Positions 8,807 to 16,554 of a stretch of DNA of 64,000 nucleotides are shown here, piece by piece. Made by a program: the position numbers and the translations under genes. The DNA lies in the NCBI GenBank assembly GCA_964523395.1, contig CAZFXS010000003.1, positions 124,001-188,000 on the forward strand, written 5' to 3'. Position 1 is the stretch's first letter; each line of letters opens with the position of its first letter. Origin of the DNA: JANYJZ01 sp964523395 (lineage in GTDB: Bacteria; Bacteroidota; Ignavibacteria; UBA10030; SZUA-254). The notes under the pieces were generated by a model. The model was given only the letters and a program-made list of their open reading frames with translations, was not told the DNA's origin and ran no database searches.

Positions 8807-9568
8807 CTATTTTGCACCAAATGTAAACACCGCGCTGATAGTTTCGCTTGGAACAACAGTTATCTCCTTCTCGATTGCTCCGAATTCTTCATGCCACGCA
8901 GAAAGAATATACTTGCCTGGCGGCAGATTTTGTATTTTGCATGTTCCGTTTTCATCCGTGACGCCGAAAAACGGGTGATCCAAAACTCCTATGTAACATC
9001 CCATCCAGGGGTGAACATCGCATTTTACCTTCACCATAACTTCCGGATTGGAAAACGAGGTTTCTGTCGTCATTCCTTTTTTCGGCTGGGCAAAATTAAA
9101 CGCTTTATTGATTTTTGGAAGCGAATGGACATTGTGCAAGAGCGGGTCGCTGTTCTCGATGCGAAGCGTTTGCCCGGTCTGAATGCCCATGACATGTGGC
9201 TCGTACATGCACCCTTTCTGCGTCATAGTTACCGGTAGTTTGGATGAAGTGTAAGGACCGGACCCTAATCCTTCCTTAACATACACAAAAACATTTTTCA
9301 GCATACCTTTGTCGTTTGCAATAACTGATTGAAACATCACCGGTTCGGCATGCATGGCATTGCATTTTTTGTCGGCAGTCATTTTTACCGGCGTCATTTT
9401 GGGCGGTGTTCCTTCAAACGTTACAATGCAGGAAATGTTGCCGGGTTGTCCTGCGGTCTGTTGCGTAACAGGTTCAGGCTTTGGAGAATTTTTCTTTTCG
9501 CCACCGCAGCTGTTGAGAAAAGTTAATAGCACTAAAGCTAAAAGGAAGAAAAAGGCTTGTTTAGTCAT
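8807..9568 (-). CDS. cupredoxin-like lipoprotein with carboxypeptidase-regulatory-like domain
   Basis: Predicted lipoprotein of 253 residues. The signal peptide ends at the lipobox LNSC with C21 as the lipidated Cys. Residues about 42-195 form a cupredoxin-like domain. Candidate type 1 copper ligands are H145 or H148 (LLHNVHS), C183, H186 and M189 (KCDVHPWMG). Residues about 195-253 look like a carboxypeptidase-regulatory-like beta sandwich (GTCKIQNLPPGKYILSAWH). It lies downstream of apbE in a minus-strand cluster of extracytoplasmic redox genes, so a periplasmic electron carrier is a reasonable inference. The 160-bp gap to apbE leaves room for its own promoter. Confidence 0.8.
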   Translation of the reverse strand: MTKQAFFFLLALVLLTFLNSCGGEKKNSPKPEPVTQQTAGQPGNISCIVTFEGTPPKMTPVKMTADKKCNAMHAEPVMFQSVIANDKGMLKNVFVYVKEGLGSGPYTSSKLPVTMTQKGCMYEPHVMGIQTGQTLRIENSDPLLHNVHSLPKINKAFNFAQPKKGMTTETSFSNPEVMVKVKCDVHPWMGCYIGVLDHPFFGVTDENGTCKIQNLPPGKYILSAWHEEFGAIEKEITVVPSETISAVFTFGAK

Positions 9569-9729
9569 ACATTTGTTCTATAATGGTTGTCCATTTATGA
9601 CTTATATAATAATAGTGAAACTTTAGAAATATTACGAAAATCCGATGCAGAGTCAAGGCTAAGAAAGGATATTTAGAAAGCTAACATGAGGATACTAAGG
9701 ATAGTCTTAGGGTTTTGTGATAAACCGTA

Positions 9730-10770
9730 TTAATGTGAAAGTGTGATGACGTTTTCATCGTTTCCGTTATTAACTGCGGCAACAAATTTTACATCTTCAC
9801 ATTGCTGAACAATAATTTTAGTTTGCTCCAAACCAAGAACAAAAAATCCAGTTGACAAAGCATCGGCTTCAATGGCCATTGGCGCGATTGTAGTTCCACT
9901 TAATATTGACGTTGCTGTTTTGCCGGTTGAGGGGTTGAGCAGGTGCCCGATTGTTTTTCCATCAGCTTTTCTGAAGTTCTCGTAATTTCCGGATGTAGAA
10001 AGCGCCTGATCTTTTATATGGACGGTGGTAATTGTTCGATCGGTATGTTGTGGCTCGGTTATTTCAATTGTCCAAGAATCCTCATCCGGCGGAGCGCCGA
10101 TGGCATAAATATCACCGCTATGATTTAGGAGAGCTGAGGTAATACCATGTGAACGCAGAATTTCCGCCGCACGGTCAAGCGAATAACCAACGGCGATTCC
10201 GCCAAAATCAATTTTGGTTTCCGGATGCGCTAATGCTACAGTAGAATTTTCTGTATCAAGTAGAATGTTTTTTACGCCGATTCCGTCTAATGTACCAGCA
10301 ATCTCTTTATCGGTTGGAAAGTGATGCAATACAGCATCATCCCGGAATCCATATAATTGCATTAACGGTTCAACGGTGACATCAAATGCGCCATTGGTAA
10401 GATGAGAGAACCGTTCTGCATGCTCAAAAACTTCGATCAGCCGGGTATCCACGCCGACCTCTTTATCTTTTGAATGACTATTTACCAATGACAGTTGACT
10501 GTTTTTGTCAAACACACTCATCAGCCGGTCAATGGTCTTTATCTCCAGAAATGCTTCATCAATCGCCTTATTACACAACCGCTCGTCTTCACAAAAGGCT
10601 TTGATGGTTACAATGCTCCCCATCGTATAAGCGGATCGCTCGATAAATAACAGCTGATTAATCGGATTGCTAAACGGATTATTGGATAAAGAACGGAAGG
10701 GAAGAAGAGACGTTCCTAGCACGAGGGAGGAAGAGGATTTGAGGAAATTCCGGCGGGAGAATGTACTCAT
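9730..10770 (-). CDS. apbE: FAD:protein FMN transferase (ApbE)
   Basis: ApbE attaches FMN through a phosphoester to Thr or Ser of exported flavoproteins. The open frame extends 19 codons further upstream. ATG at 10770 is chosen because it forms a 4-base ATGA overlap with the preceding gene and gives a clean Tat-type signal (STFSRRNFLKSSS) at residues 2-14. Family motifs include TMGSIVTI, SVFDKNSQLSLVN, the IDFGGIAVGYSLDRAAE segment, ALLNHSGDIYAIG and HLLNPSTGK. The likely client is the FMN-binding protein encoded two genes upstream, which carries an SGAT acceptor motif. Length (346 residues) is normal. Confidence 0.95.
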   Translation of the reverse strand: MSTFSRRNFLKSSSSLVLGTSLLPFRSLSNNPFSNPINQLLFIERSAYTMGSIVTIKAFCEDERLCNKAIDEAFLEIKTIDRLMSVFDKNSQLSLVNSHSKDKEVGVDTRLIEVFEHAERFSHLTNGAFDVTVEPLMQLYGFRDDAVLHHFPTDKEIAGTLDGIGVKNILLDTENSTVALAHPETKIDFGGIAVGYSLDRAAEILRSHGITSALLNHSGDIYAIGAPPDEDSWTIEITEPQHTDRTITTVHIKDQALSTSGNYENFRKADGKTIGHLLNPSTGKTATSILSGTTIAPMAIEADALSTGFFVLGLEQTKIIVQQCEDVKFVAAVNNGNDENVITLSH

Positions 10771-11276
10771 GTTTTTTTCTTTATCCATAACTCTACAAGA
10801 ATCAGGATGACCATGGCGATATAGCATCCCACCATCAACGTGCCTGAAATAAGCACCAGCCAGCTGAATCCCGGAGCCACGAACCGCATCAGCCAGATGC
10901 CGCCAAACGTTGTAATGATGGCCATAAACGGTTCGGTAATGAGAAACGTTTTAATGGGGTTACCGACCATAGATGAGAAATAGAAAATACCGCCAACGGC
11001 AAAGAAGATTAATGAGAGCGAGAAAATATGATTATGGAGAAAGATGTACATTTCATCTTCACTTTTCTCATATCGTAATTCTTCTGACTGGGTTTGCTGT
11101 TCTGTGCCGCGGAATTGCTCCTCAAGTCCTGTGGGGGTACTGCGTGAAGTATGATCAACAAACAGTAGACCGATTGCGTAACCTGCAGTTAATACAATAA
11201 GGAATGCTGTGATGAATAATCGTGCAGTGTTATCGGCATGGCAGAGATGCCAGGATTTGAAATGTTGTTGACTCAT
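10767..11276 (-). CDS. four-helix membrane protein of the ApbE/FMN cluster
   Basis: A 169-residue membrane protein of unknown function. Hydrophobic segments lie at about residues 20-40, 82-103, 113-130 and 138-162, with a polar, probably periplasmic loop at about 42-78. Histidines next to or at the start of the second helix (LHNHIFSLSL) could bind heme or another cofactor, but this is only inference. It overlaps apbE by 4 bases and lies downstream of the FMN-binding protein gene, so it may pass electrons across the membrane to the flavinylated partner. I do not recognise a named family. Confidence 0.75.
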   Translation of the reverse strand: MSQQHFKSWHLCHADNTARLFITAFLIVLTAGYAIGLLFVDHTSRSTPTGLEEQFRGTEQQTQSEELRYEKSEDEMYIFLHNHIFSLSLIFFAVGGIFYFSSMVGNPIKTFLITEPFMAIITTFGGIWLMRFVAPGFSWLVLISGTLMVGCYIAMVILILVELWIKKKT

Positions 11277-11442
11277 TGAGTTAAATTCTCAGTGGCGAAT
11301 TAATTTATGGTCCTTTAAGTATGCATCCTTTACTTTCTCTTTAGAAGAGTCGCAAAGTGATGCCTTTGGCAAAAGATAACAAACATAATCTTTCGTCCCG
11401 CTTTGCGGGATAATACTTGACAAACGATTGCGGGCGTATTTT

Positions 11443-12018
11443 TTATTTAATCCGCTGCTGAATAACCTCATATGTCGCAAGTATTCTTTGCACTCCATAC
11501 GTAATCGCTCTTACGGAAATAGTAGCCCCGCTGATATTCTTGATTGCTGAGCCGGGCCGTAAATCATCATTTGCCGATTTACCCCGGAACTGTTTCCGGA
11601 ATGATTCATATCCGATTTCACCGCCATACGATTCACGATACACTAAAACATCCGTATCTTTGATTTCGCCGGTCGGGACAACTCCCACAAGATACGTGAT
11701 CAACTGCATCTTTCCTTTAACATTATCGAGAAAACCATATCCGAGAGTAGTACTACCTTTGAAACATCTGAAAACTGCAAGAGTGTCATTTGCCCATCGG
11801 GTTTTTGATCGTTCTGCAATGAGTTTTTTTTCATCAGCATTTAGAATAAATGATACCCTGTATACCGACACAGAATCCCCAAACATTTTTTTGAGTGATT
11901 CCATGGCCTTTGTTTCAATCGAAGTTTGGCCATACAATTGAAAGGAATTCAACAACAATAGTGTAGAAATAAAGGCAATAAAATTCGATTGTAGAAAAAT
12001 GCTTTTATCTCGTGTCAT
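11443..12018 (-). CDS. exported FMN-binding domain protein (ApbE substrate)
   Basis: A 191-residue protein with a signal peptide (residues 1-31, hydrophobic LNSFQLYGQ end). The C-terminal FMN_bind domain covers about residues 85-180. The acceptor motif is SGATIS at 163-168, with T166 the expected site of covalent FMN by analogy with NqrC and RnfG. The domain is similar in layout to NqrC-type FMN-binding domains. apbE lies two genes downstream, a porin gene upstream, and a small membrane protein between it and apbE. Together they suggest an extracytoplasmic flavin-based electron-transfer chain. Confidence 0.88.
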   Translation of the reverse strand: MTRDKSIFLQSNFIAFISTLLLLNSFQLYGQTSIETKAMESLKKMFGDSVSVYRVSFILNADEKKLIAERSKTRWANDTLAVFRCFKGSTTLGYGFLDNVKGKMQLITYLVGVVPTGEIKDTDVLVYRESYGGEIGYESFRKQFRGKSANDDLRPGSAIKNISGATISVRAITYGVQRILATYEVIQQRIK

Positions 12019-12110
12019 TTTTGAAAAGCCCCTTTATCGGGTGAATTTTTTCGGAAGCTTTCATGATCATCAGTGCAAAATCGGTAAATTCTCTCTTGTG
12101 AAATTTCAAA

Positions 12111-13211
12111 TCAATTGAAATTATATCCAATGCCGATGTTCAGTTGTTTGGTATTGGCATCCGCCGCATTATTAAAAAACTGATAATCAACTTTGAATAC
12201 GGTATTATATGTCGGTTTCAGACTGGCACCGAGTGTTACTTCGTTCCTGTCGTTTACGGGGCTTGCCGTGAAACCTGTGACGGTGGATTGAGTATTGTAT
12301 TTTTCGTACCGGATGAAAGGGGAGAGCGCCATCTCGGAATCTTGTGATAACATCGGCATAATATCATATGCACCTTCAACATAAAATCCATAGATATTGT
12401 CGGCTACACCGTTACCGAACGCCAGATTAATTTTTTCTGCATCGCTGATTGACTCATATGCGCCCACAGCGCGGAATGCAAAACGATCGATCGTATATTG
12501 AATATCGCCGGAAAGAAGTGTTAGCATTCCGCTCCCGAGAGCAGAGTCACCGCCCGTAGTATTGCCGGCAAAGAACGAGCCGCCAATACGTAACTCAGGG
12601 CTCGGAAGAAAATCCAGCCGCCCTGTAAACGAGGGATTCGTCGGCGAACTTTCCAGAGCTTCCTGTCTTCCGCCGCGGATGCCGGTGCTTCCTGAAAAAC
12701 CTTCGGCAAGCAATCCCGCCATGACATATAATTGATAATTGACGCCTTCACTCAAAGAGCCGTAGATTCCCACACCAGATTCGCGCCACGTTGAAGGAAT
12801 GATAATCCGTTCGACGTTTGGCCGTTCCACACCATTGAATGTCGGGGGTTCGTGATACTGATTGATGATACCGACGGGGGGAAGAAGAATGCCTGCACGT
12901 AATCCGATTGTTTGATTGAAATGCCAGTCAAGATATGCCTGTTCTATCGCAAGTTCTCCGCCTTCGCCGCCCTCAAGCTTTGTATGCTCGATTTCCACTT
13001 CCGATTTAAAACTGAGTTGTTGATTGAATGAGTGGCCCAGGAAAATAACGAATCGATGGAAATCTAATGTTCCGGTCTGTGAACCATTGGGTTCGTTGTA
13101 GTGAAGTTCACCGTATCCTCCCAGTGTGGTGGTTTCTTCATTTTGAGAAAATGCCATTGAGGCGGCAAACATGAGGCAAAATATTAAAACAACTGTAGAA
13201 TTTTTCAGCAT
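12111..13211 (-). CDS. outer-membrane porin-like beta-barrel protein
   Basis: A 366-residue protein with a signal peptide (about residues 1-22, ending AFSQ). The mature chain alternates short beta-strand-like segments and ends in the aromatic IGIGYNFN, typical of an outer-membrane beta barrel. The early GGYGELHYN and FVIFLGHSFN segments resemble phosphate-selective-porin-like or DcaP-like families. A good ribosome-binding site (AAAGGAG, 7 bases upstream) precedes the ATG. It heads the redox cluster that continues with the FMN-binding protein, so it could allow passage of an electron acceptor or metal. The specificity is not readable from sequence. Confidence 0.75.
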   Translation of the reverse strand: MLKNSTVVLIFCLMFAASMAFSQNEETTTLGGYGELHYNEPNGSQTGTLDFHRFVIFLGHSFNQQLSFKSEVEIEHTKLEGGEGGELAIEQAYLDWHFNQTIGLRAGILLPPVGIINQYHEPPTFNGVERPNVERIIIPSTWRESGVGIYGSLSEGVNYQLYVMAGLLAEGFSGSTGIRGGRQEALESSPTNPSFTGRLDFLPSPELRIGGSFFAGNTTGGDSALGSGMLTLLSGDIQYTIDRFAFRAVGAYESISDAEKINLAFGNGVADNIYGFYVEGAYDIMPMLSQDSEMALSPFIRYEKYNTQSTVTGFTASPVNDRNEVTLGASLKPTYNTVFKVDYQFFNNAADANTKQLNIGIGYNFN

Positions 13212-13346
13212 TGTATACTCCTTTGATACGATGTGATTATTACCGAGGAGTACCGTGGGAAGTACACTTGAAATACGCCAAATCCTTTACTATATTAAAA
13301 CAGAAAAGGCTGTATACTTCCAACAGCATCTCCTCTTTTCTCAGAC

Positions 13347-13395
13347 AGTGCGTTACTGAAAACTCTTGCAGGAGCTGTAACGCACTTCTTTTTTT
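13347..13395 (+). terminator. strong intrinsic terminator, plus-strand orientation
   Basis: A 10-bp perfect stem (AGTGCGTTAC at 13347-13356 with GTAACGCACT at 13377-13386), with a smaller inner helix in the loop, followed by TTCTTTTTTT. The T-tract is on the plus strand. It lies just beyond the last feo gene, which is on the minus strand, and no plus-strand gene is visible upstream. The same hairpin may stall minus-strand feo transcripts even without the T-tract. Confidence 0.65.
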
Positions 13396-13396
13396 G

Positions 13397-13564
13397 TCAG
13401 GAAATTTTCTCACCGAGTTTCTCTTCCAAAATTTTTACGGATGAACAGCAGTCACCGCCGCACGCGCGCAGCTTCATTCGTTTGCGCTTTTGTATTTCAT
13501 AACGTACGAGAAGTACAAACGCAACTGCGACAATAAAAAGCGAAATAATTTGCTGCCAGTCCAT
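13397..13564 (-). CDS. FeoB-associated Cys-rich membrane protein
   Basis: A 55-residue gene found by reading downstream of feoB. It starts 3 bases after the feoB stop. Residues 6-21 form one transmembrane helix (IISLFIVAVAFVLLVR), followed by a basic stretch and a Cys cluster, CGGDCC, at residues 35-40. Size, position and Cys cluster match the FeoB-associated Cys-rich membrane protein family (P12-like), proposed to assist ferrous iron transport as FeoC does elsewhere. It ends just before the hairpin at 13347-13395. The call is good although the protein is short. Confidence 0.85.
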   Translation of the reverse strand: MDWQQIISLFIVAVAFVLLVRYEIQKRKRMKLRACGGDCCSSVKILEEKLGEKIS

Positions 13565-13567
13565 ACG

Positions 13568-15679
13568 TTATCCTTTCATCAGATAAAGTCCTATGCGATA
13601 AACAATAAATGTAGCGGAATACGCCAGCGCTGTCATATATCCTATCTGAAACAAGGGCCATTTCCAGCCGTTAGTTTCGCGTTTCATAACGGCAACCGTT
13701 GACATGCACTGCATCGCCAACACGTAATAAATCATCAGGCATATCGCTGTTAAGATTGTGAACGAAGGTTGCCCTGTCACAGGATCAATGTCCGATTGTA
13801 AATGCTCACGCAGGGAGATATTCCCGCTTTCGTTATCGGCATCCTTAATATTGTAAATTGTTCCCATCGTGCTGACAAATACTTCACGCTGAAGGATAGA
13901 GCCGACCAGCCCGATGCCGATTTTCCAGTCAAAACCAAGCGGTTTAATCAACGGTTCAATAATTTTACCAGCCTGCCCCGCGAAACTTTGTTCCAATTGC
14001 TGAGCAGATGTTCCATGTTCCATTTTCGGATACGAAGCAAGAAACCAAAGGACAACAGATACGCCCAGAATAATTGTTCCAGCATCTTTCAGGAACGAAC
14101 GGCCACGTTCCCACATTTGTATCAGTATTGATTTGAACGATGGCATTTTGTACGGAGGAAGCTCCATGATAAATGTGGGTATCTCGCCTTTGAGCAATGT
14201 TTTTTTGAACAGCCACGCCATCGAGAGAGCGGCGAAAAGTCCGAGAAGATAAAGTCCGACCAGCGTTAATCCCGGCAAAGAAAAAATTCCGAGAATTGTT
14301 TTGGATGGGATAAACGCCGCTATGAGTAATGTGTAGACAGGCAATCGCGCGCTACAGCTGATGAGCGGGGCGACCAGCATTGTGACTATACGATCTTTGC
14401 GGCTTTCAATAGTACGGGTTGCCATGATCCCCGGAATTGCGCAGGCAAAGGAACTGAGAAGAGGGATAAATGATTTACCATGCAGGCCAACTTTCCCCAT
14501 AATACGGTCCATCATAAAAGCCGCGCGTGACATATATCCCGTGTCTTCCAGGAATCCAATAAATAAAAACAGAAAAAGGATTTGCGGAAGAAATGTGACA
14601 ACTGCACCGACTCCACCAAGAATGCCATGAACTGTTAACTCTCTTAAATCTCCCGGTGGAATAATGGCTGAAGTCTGTATTCCCATCCAATCGAATACAT
14701 CGCCAATAAGCTCCATGGGTATATTTGCCCATGAAAAAATTGACTGGAACATCAACACCATTACACCAAGGAACGCTACGAATCCCCAGACCTTATGTGT
14801 AAGAACACGATCAATTTTATCGGAAAAACTTTCCTCGCCACGATTCTTTACTTCCACAGCTTCATTGCAAATATGTTTTACCCACTCGTATCTGGATTCG
14901 ATAAACACAGACTGACAATCATAACCGAGGAAGTGGAGTTTTTGATGGTCTTTCTTGACGTGAGCAATAATTTCCGGAGCAAACCGGTCTTCATGTTCGC
15001 GGAGAGCTTCCGGGGAGGTGAGCAAAGTGATTGCTTCGTGCAGCGCGAGCGGTTCGGGGATTTTAGAAGATTCCTGAATCATCCCCTGCAATTCATCGCA
15101 TTCGCTTTGCACCGGTTCAGGGAGGCGAAGCTGTCGCGATACTGTTGAAGCATTGACATTGTCATTCAGAATGGACTTTAATTCTCCCAATCCCGTACCG
15201 TTACTTGCGATCATCGGAACGATTTTTACACCAAGCAGATGTGAAAGTTTTTTGACGTTAATAGAAATATTTTCCTGTTTGGCGATGTCCATCATGTTGA
15301 GGGCAATGACGGTAGGGAGATGATGATCGATGACCTGACTTGCGAAGTAGAGATTTCGTTCGAGGTTACTTGCATCTATAACACAGATGACAAGATCCGG
15401 TTGGGGAGTATCGGACCTTCTTCCCAGAAGAACATCCGTTGTAATTTTTTCGTCAGGAGAGTTTGCGGTAAGGCTGTATGTTCCCGGAAGGTCAAGAAGT
15501 GTCGCTTCGCTTCCGTCATCGAACGTAATTTTACCTTCTTTTTTTTCTACCGTTACGCCGGGATAGTTGGCGACCTTTTGGTGAAGTCCTGTCAGCGCAT
15601 TGAAGATTGACGTTTTACCGGCATTCGGGTTTCCGATGATGGCGATATTACGTGTTGGTATGTCAACTGTTGTTGTCAC
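13568..15679 (-). CDS. feoB: ferrous iron transport protein B
   Basis: FeoB imports ferrous iron across the inner membrane. The 703 residues contain an N-terminal G domain with P-loop GNPNAGKTS at residues 16-24, LDLPGTYSL as the G3 region and NMMD as G4. A helical GDI-like spacer follows, then a membrane domain from about residue 295. That domain includes the Gate motifs, with Cys-containing SSFACAIPGIMATRT and a matching APLISCSARLPVY in the second half. The gene sits 9 bp after feoA and 3 bp before the Cys-rich small protein, in one operon headed by a Fur-family regulator. Confidence 0.97.
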   Translation of the reverse strand: MTTTVDIPTRNIAIIGNPNAGKTSIFNALTGLHQKVANYPGVTVEKKEGKITFDDGSEATLLDLPGTYSLTANSPDEKITTDVLLGRRSDTPQPDLVICVIDASNLERNLYFASQVIDHHLPTVIALNMMDIAKQENISINVKKLSHLLGVKIVPMIASNGTGLGELKSILNDNVNASTVSRQLRLPEPVQSECDELQGMIQESSKIPEPLALHEAITLLTSPEALREHEDRFAPEIIAHVKKDHQKLHFLGYDCQSVFIESRYEWVKHICNEAVEVKNRGEESFSDKIDRVLTHKVWGFVAFLGVMVLMFQSIFSWANIPMELIGDVFDWMGIQTSAIIPPGDLRELTVHGILGGVGAVVTFLPQILFLFLFIGFLEDTGYMSRAAFMMDRIMGKVGLHGKSFIPLLSSFACAIPGIMATRTIESRKDRIVTMLVAPLISCSARLPVYTLLIAAFIPSKTILGIFSLPGLTLVGLYLLGLFAALSMAWLFKKTLLKGEIPTFIMELPPYKMPSFKSILIQMWERGRSFLKDAGTIILGVSVVLWFLASYPKMEHGTSAQQLEQSFAGQAGKIIEPLIKPLGFDWKIGIGLVGSILQREVFVSTMGTIYNIKDADNESGNISLREHLQSDIDPVTGQPSFTILTAICLMIYYVLAMQCMSTVAVMKRETNGWKWPLFQIGYMTALAYSATFIVYRIGLYLMKG

Positions 15680-15688
15680 CCTGACCCA

Positions 15689-15976
15689 TTAAAGTTCTTT
15701 CTTGATGATAATCGAAGACGCTTCTTCACGGCGAAGTGAAAGTCTGTATCCCCGTATGGAAATTTCAATCGGATCTCCCATTGGTGCGAAGCGGATAAGC
15801 TGAATTCTGGTTCCGCGTGTCAGTCCCATTTCCAGCAATCGGCGGCGAAGCGATGGGGTGGTATTGACGATGTTCTCGATTGTTCCGTAGTCGCCGGGGC
15901 GGAGGTGATTAAGCGTTGTGAGAGATGTGGAGTGTTTCAATGTTATTGGTTCCGGTAATTTAGCAGTAATGAACAT
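15689..15976 (-). CDS. feoA: ferrous iron transport protein A
   Basis: Small cytosolic SH3-like partner of FeoB, 95 residues. It shows the family pattern LRPGDYGTIE, then RRRLLEMGLTRGTRIQLIRFAPMGDPIEISIRGYRLSLRR (given here as the span of residues about 45-84). It lies between fur (6-bp gap) and feoB (9-bp gap), consistent with one transcript. The N-terminus carries about 20 residues more than minimal FeoA proteins. Confidence 0.95.
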   Translation of the reverse strand: MFITAKLPEPITLKHSTSLTTLNHLRPGDYGTIENIVNTTPSLRRRLLEMGLTRGTRIQLIRFAPMGDPIEISIRGYRLSLRREEASSIIIKKEL

Positions 15977-15982
15977 AGTGGC

Positions 15983-16423
15983 TCACTTTATTTTCTGGCA
16001 TTTCGAACAGATGCCGAATATTTGTAATGTTGAATTCTGAAGTGTGAAATTATTTTCCTCGCATACTTCCTGTTGGATCTTGTCAAGTTTTTCGTTGACA
16101 AACTCAATAATGTCGCCGCATTCAAGACAAATCAGATGGTCGTGCCTGGGGCGTCCAAAAGCCTTTTCGTATCGTGAATGGTTTTCTCCAAAGCGGTATT
16201 TTGAAATCAATCCGCAGCCAACCAGAAGATCAAGAGTATTATAGACGGTGGCGCGGGATGCTTTTAACCCTTTTGCAGTCAGATTGGAGAAAAGTTCATC
16301 AGCATCGAAATGTCCGTTGGTTTGCATTATCTCTTCGAGTAAAAGAAAACGCTCACGTGTTGGACGAAGCTTTTTTTGCTCGAGGTAGGCAGAAAGTGTA
16401 TCTTTTGCAGCTGAAATATCCAT
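15983..16423 (-). CDS. fur: Fur family metalloregulator
   Basis: Predicted metal-dependent repressor of 146 residues. A winged-helix domain covers about residues 10-85 (RPTRERFLLLEEI, KGLKASRATVYNTLDLL). The metal-binding dimerisation domain includes the HDHLICLECGD motif (about residues 94-104) and a second CSKC pair near the C-terminus, giving a Cys4 structural zinc site. Being first in the feo operon argues for iron sensing, but PerR cannot be excluded from sequence alone. A palindromic operator overlaps its promoter, so autoregulation is likely. The ATG at 16423 lies about 22 bases after the predicted transcription start. Confidence 0.9.
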   Translation of the reverse strand: MDISAAKDTLSAYLEQKKLRPTRERFLLLEEIMQTNGHFDADELFSNLTAKGLKASRATVYNTLDLLVGCGLISKYRFGENHSRYEKAFGRPRHDHLICLECGDIIEFVNEKLDKIQQEVCEENNFTLQNSTLQIFGICSKCQKIK

Positions 16424-16429
16424 GTTTCA

Positions 16430-16480
16430 ATTTATATTTAGACTTGGTCTAAATATAAATAAATCGCAAGTAGGTGTCAA
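16430..16480 (-). promoter_or_regulatory. fur-feo promoter with overlapping palindromic operator
   Basis: Minus-strand -35 TTGACA (16480-16475), 17 bp, -10 TATATT (16457-16452). A perfect inverted repeat with 14-bp arms and a 3-bp centre spans 16430-16460. Its core reads TTTAGAC-TTG-GTCTAAA. It covers the -10 box and the transcription start, an ideal place for repression by the Fur-family protein encoded immediately downstream. The dyad resembles PerR/Fur-type boxes of other phyla rather than the E. coli Fur box. Confidence 0.8.
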
Positions 16481-16506
16481 GTTTATAATGTACAAAATCA
16501 TCGAAA

Positions 16507-16535
16507 TTAGAAAATTCACGCATTAGAATTACATT
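16507..16535 (+). promoter_or_regulatory. promoter for the SDR gene
   Basis: TTAGAA (16507-16512), 17 bp, TACATT (16530-16535), with the start codon 20 bases further on and a GAGG ribosome-binding site between. It is divergent from the fur promoter. Confidence 0.45.
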
Positions 16536-16554
16536 AGAAAGTAAAGAGGGTCAT

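Noticed and set aside
11289..11498. Minus-strand frame of 69 codons after the FMN-binding gene
   Set aside because: It overlaps the end of the FMN-binding gene, has no ribosome-binding site and no family character. The 165-bp gap is treated as non-coding.
13211..13444. Plus-strand frame of 77 codons between the porin and feo genes
   Set aside because: It runs through a strong terminator hairpin and overlaps the small FeoB-associated gene on the other strand. There is no ribosome-binding site.
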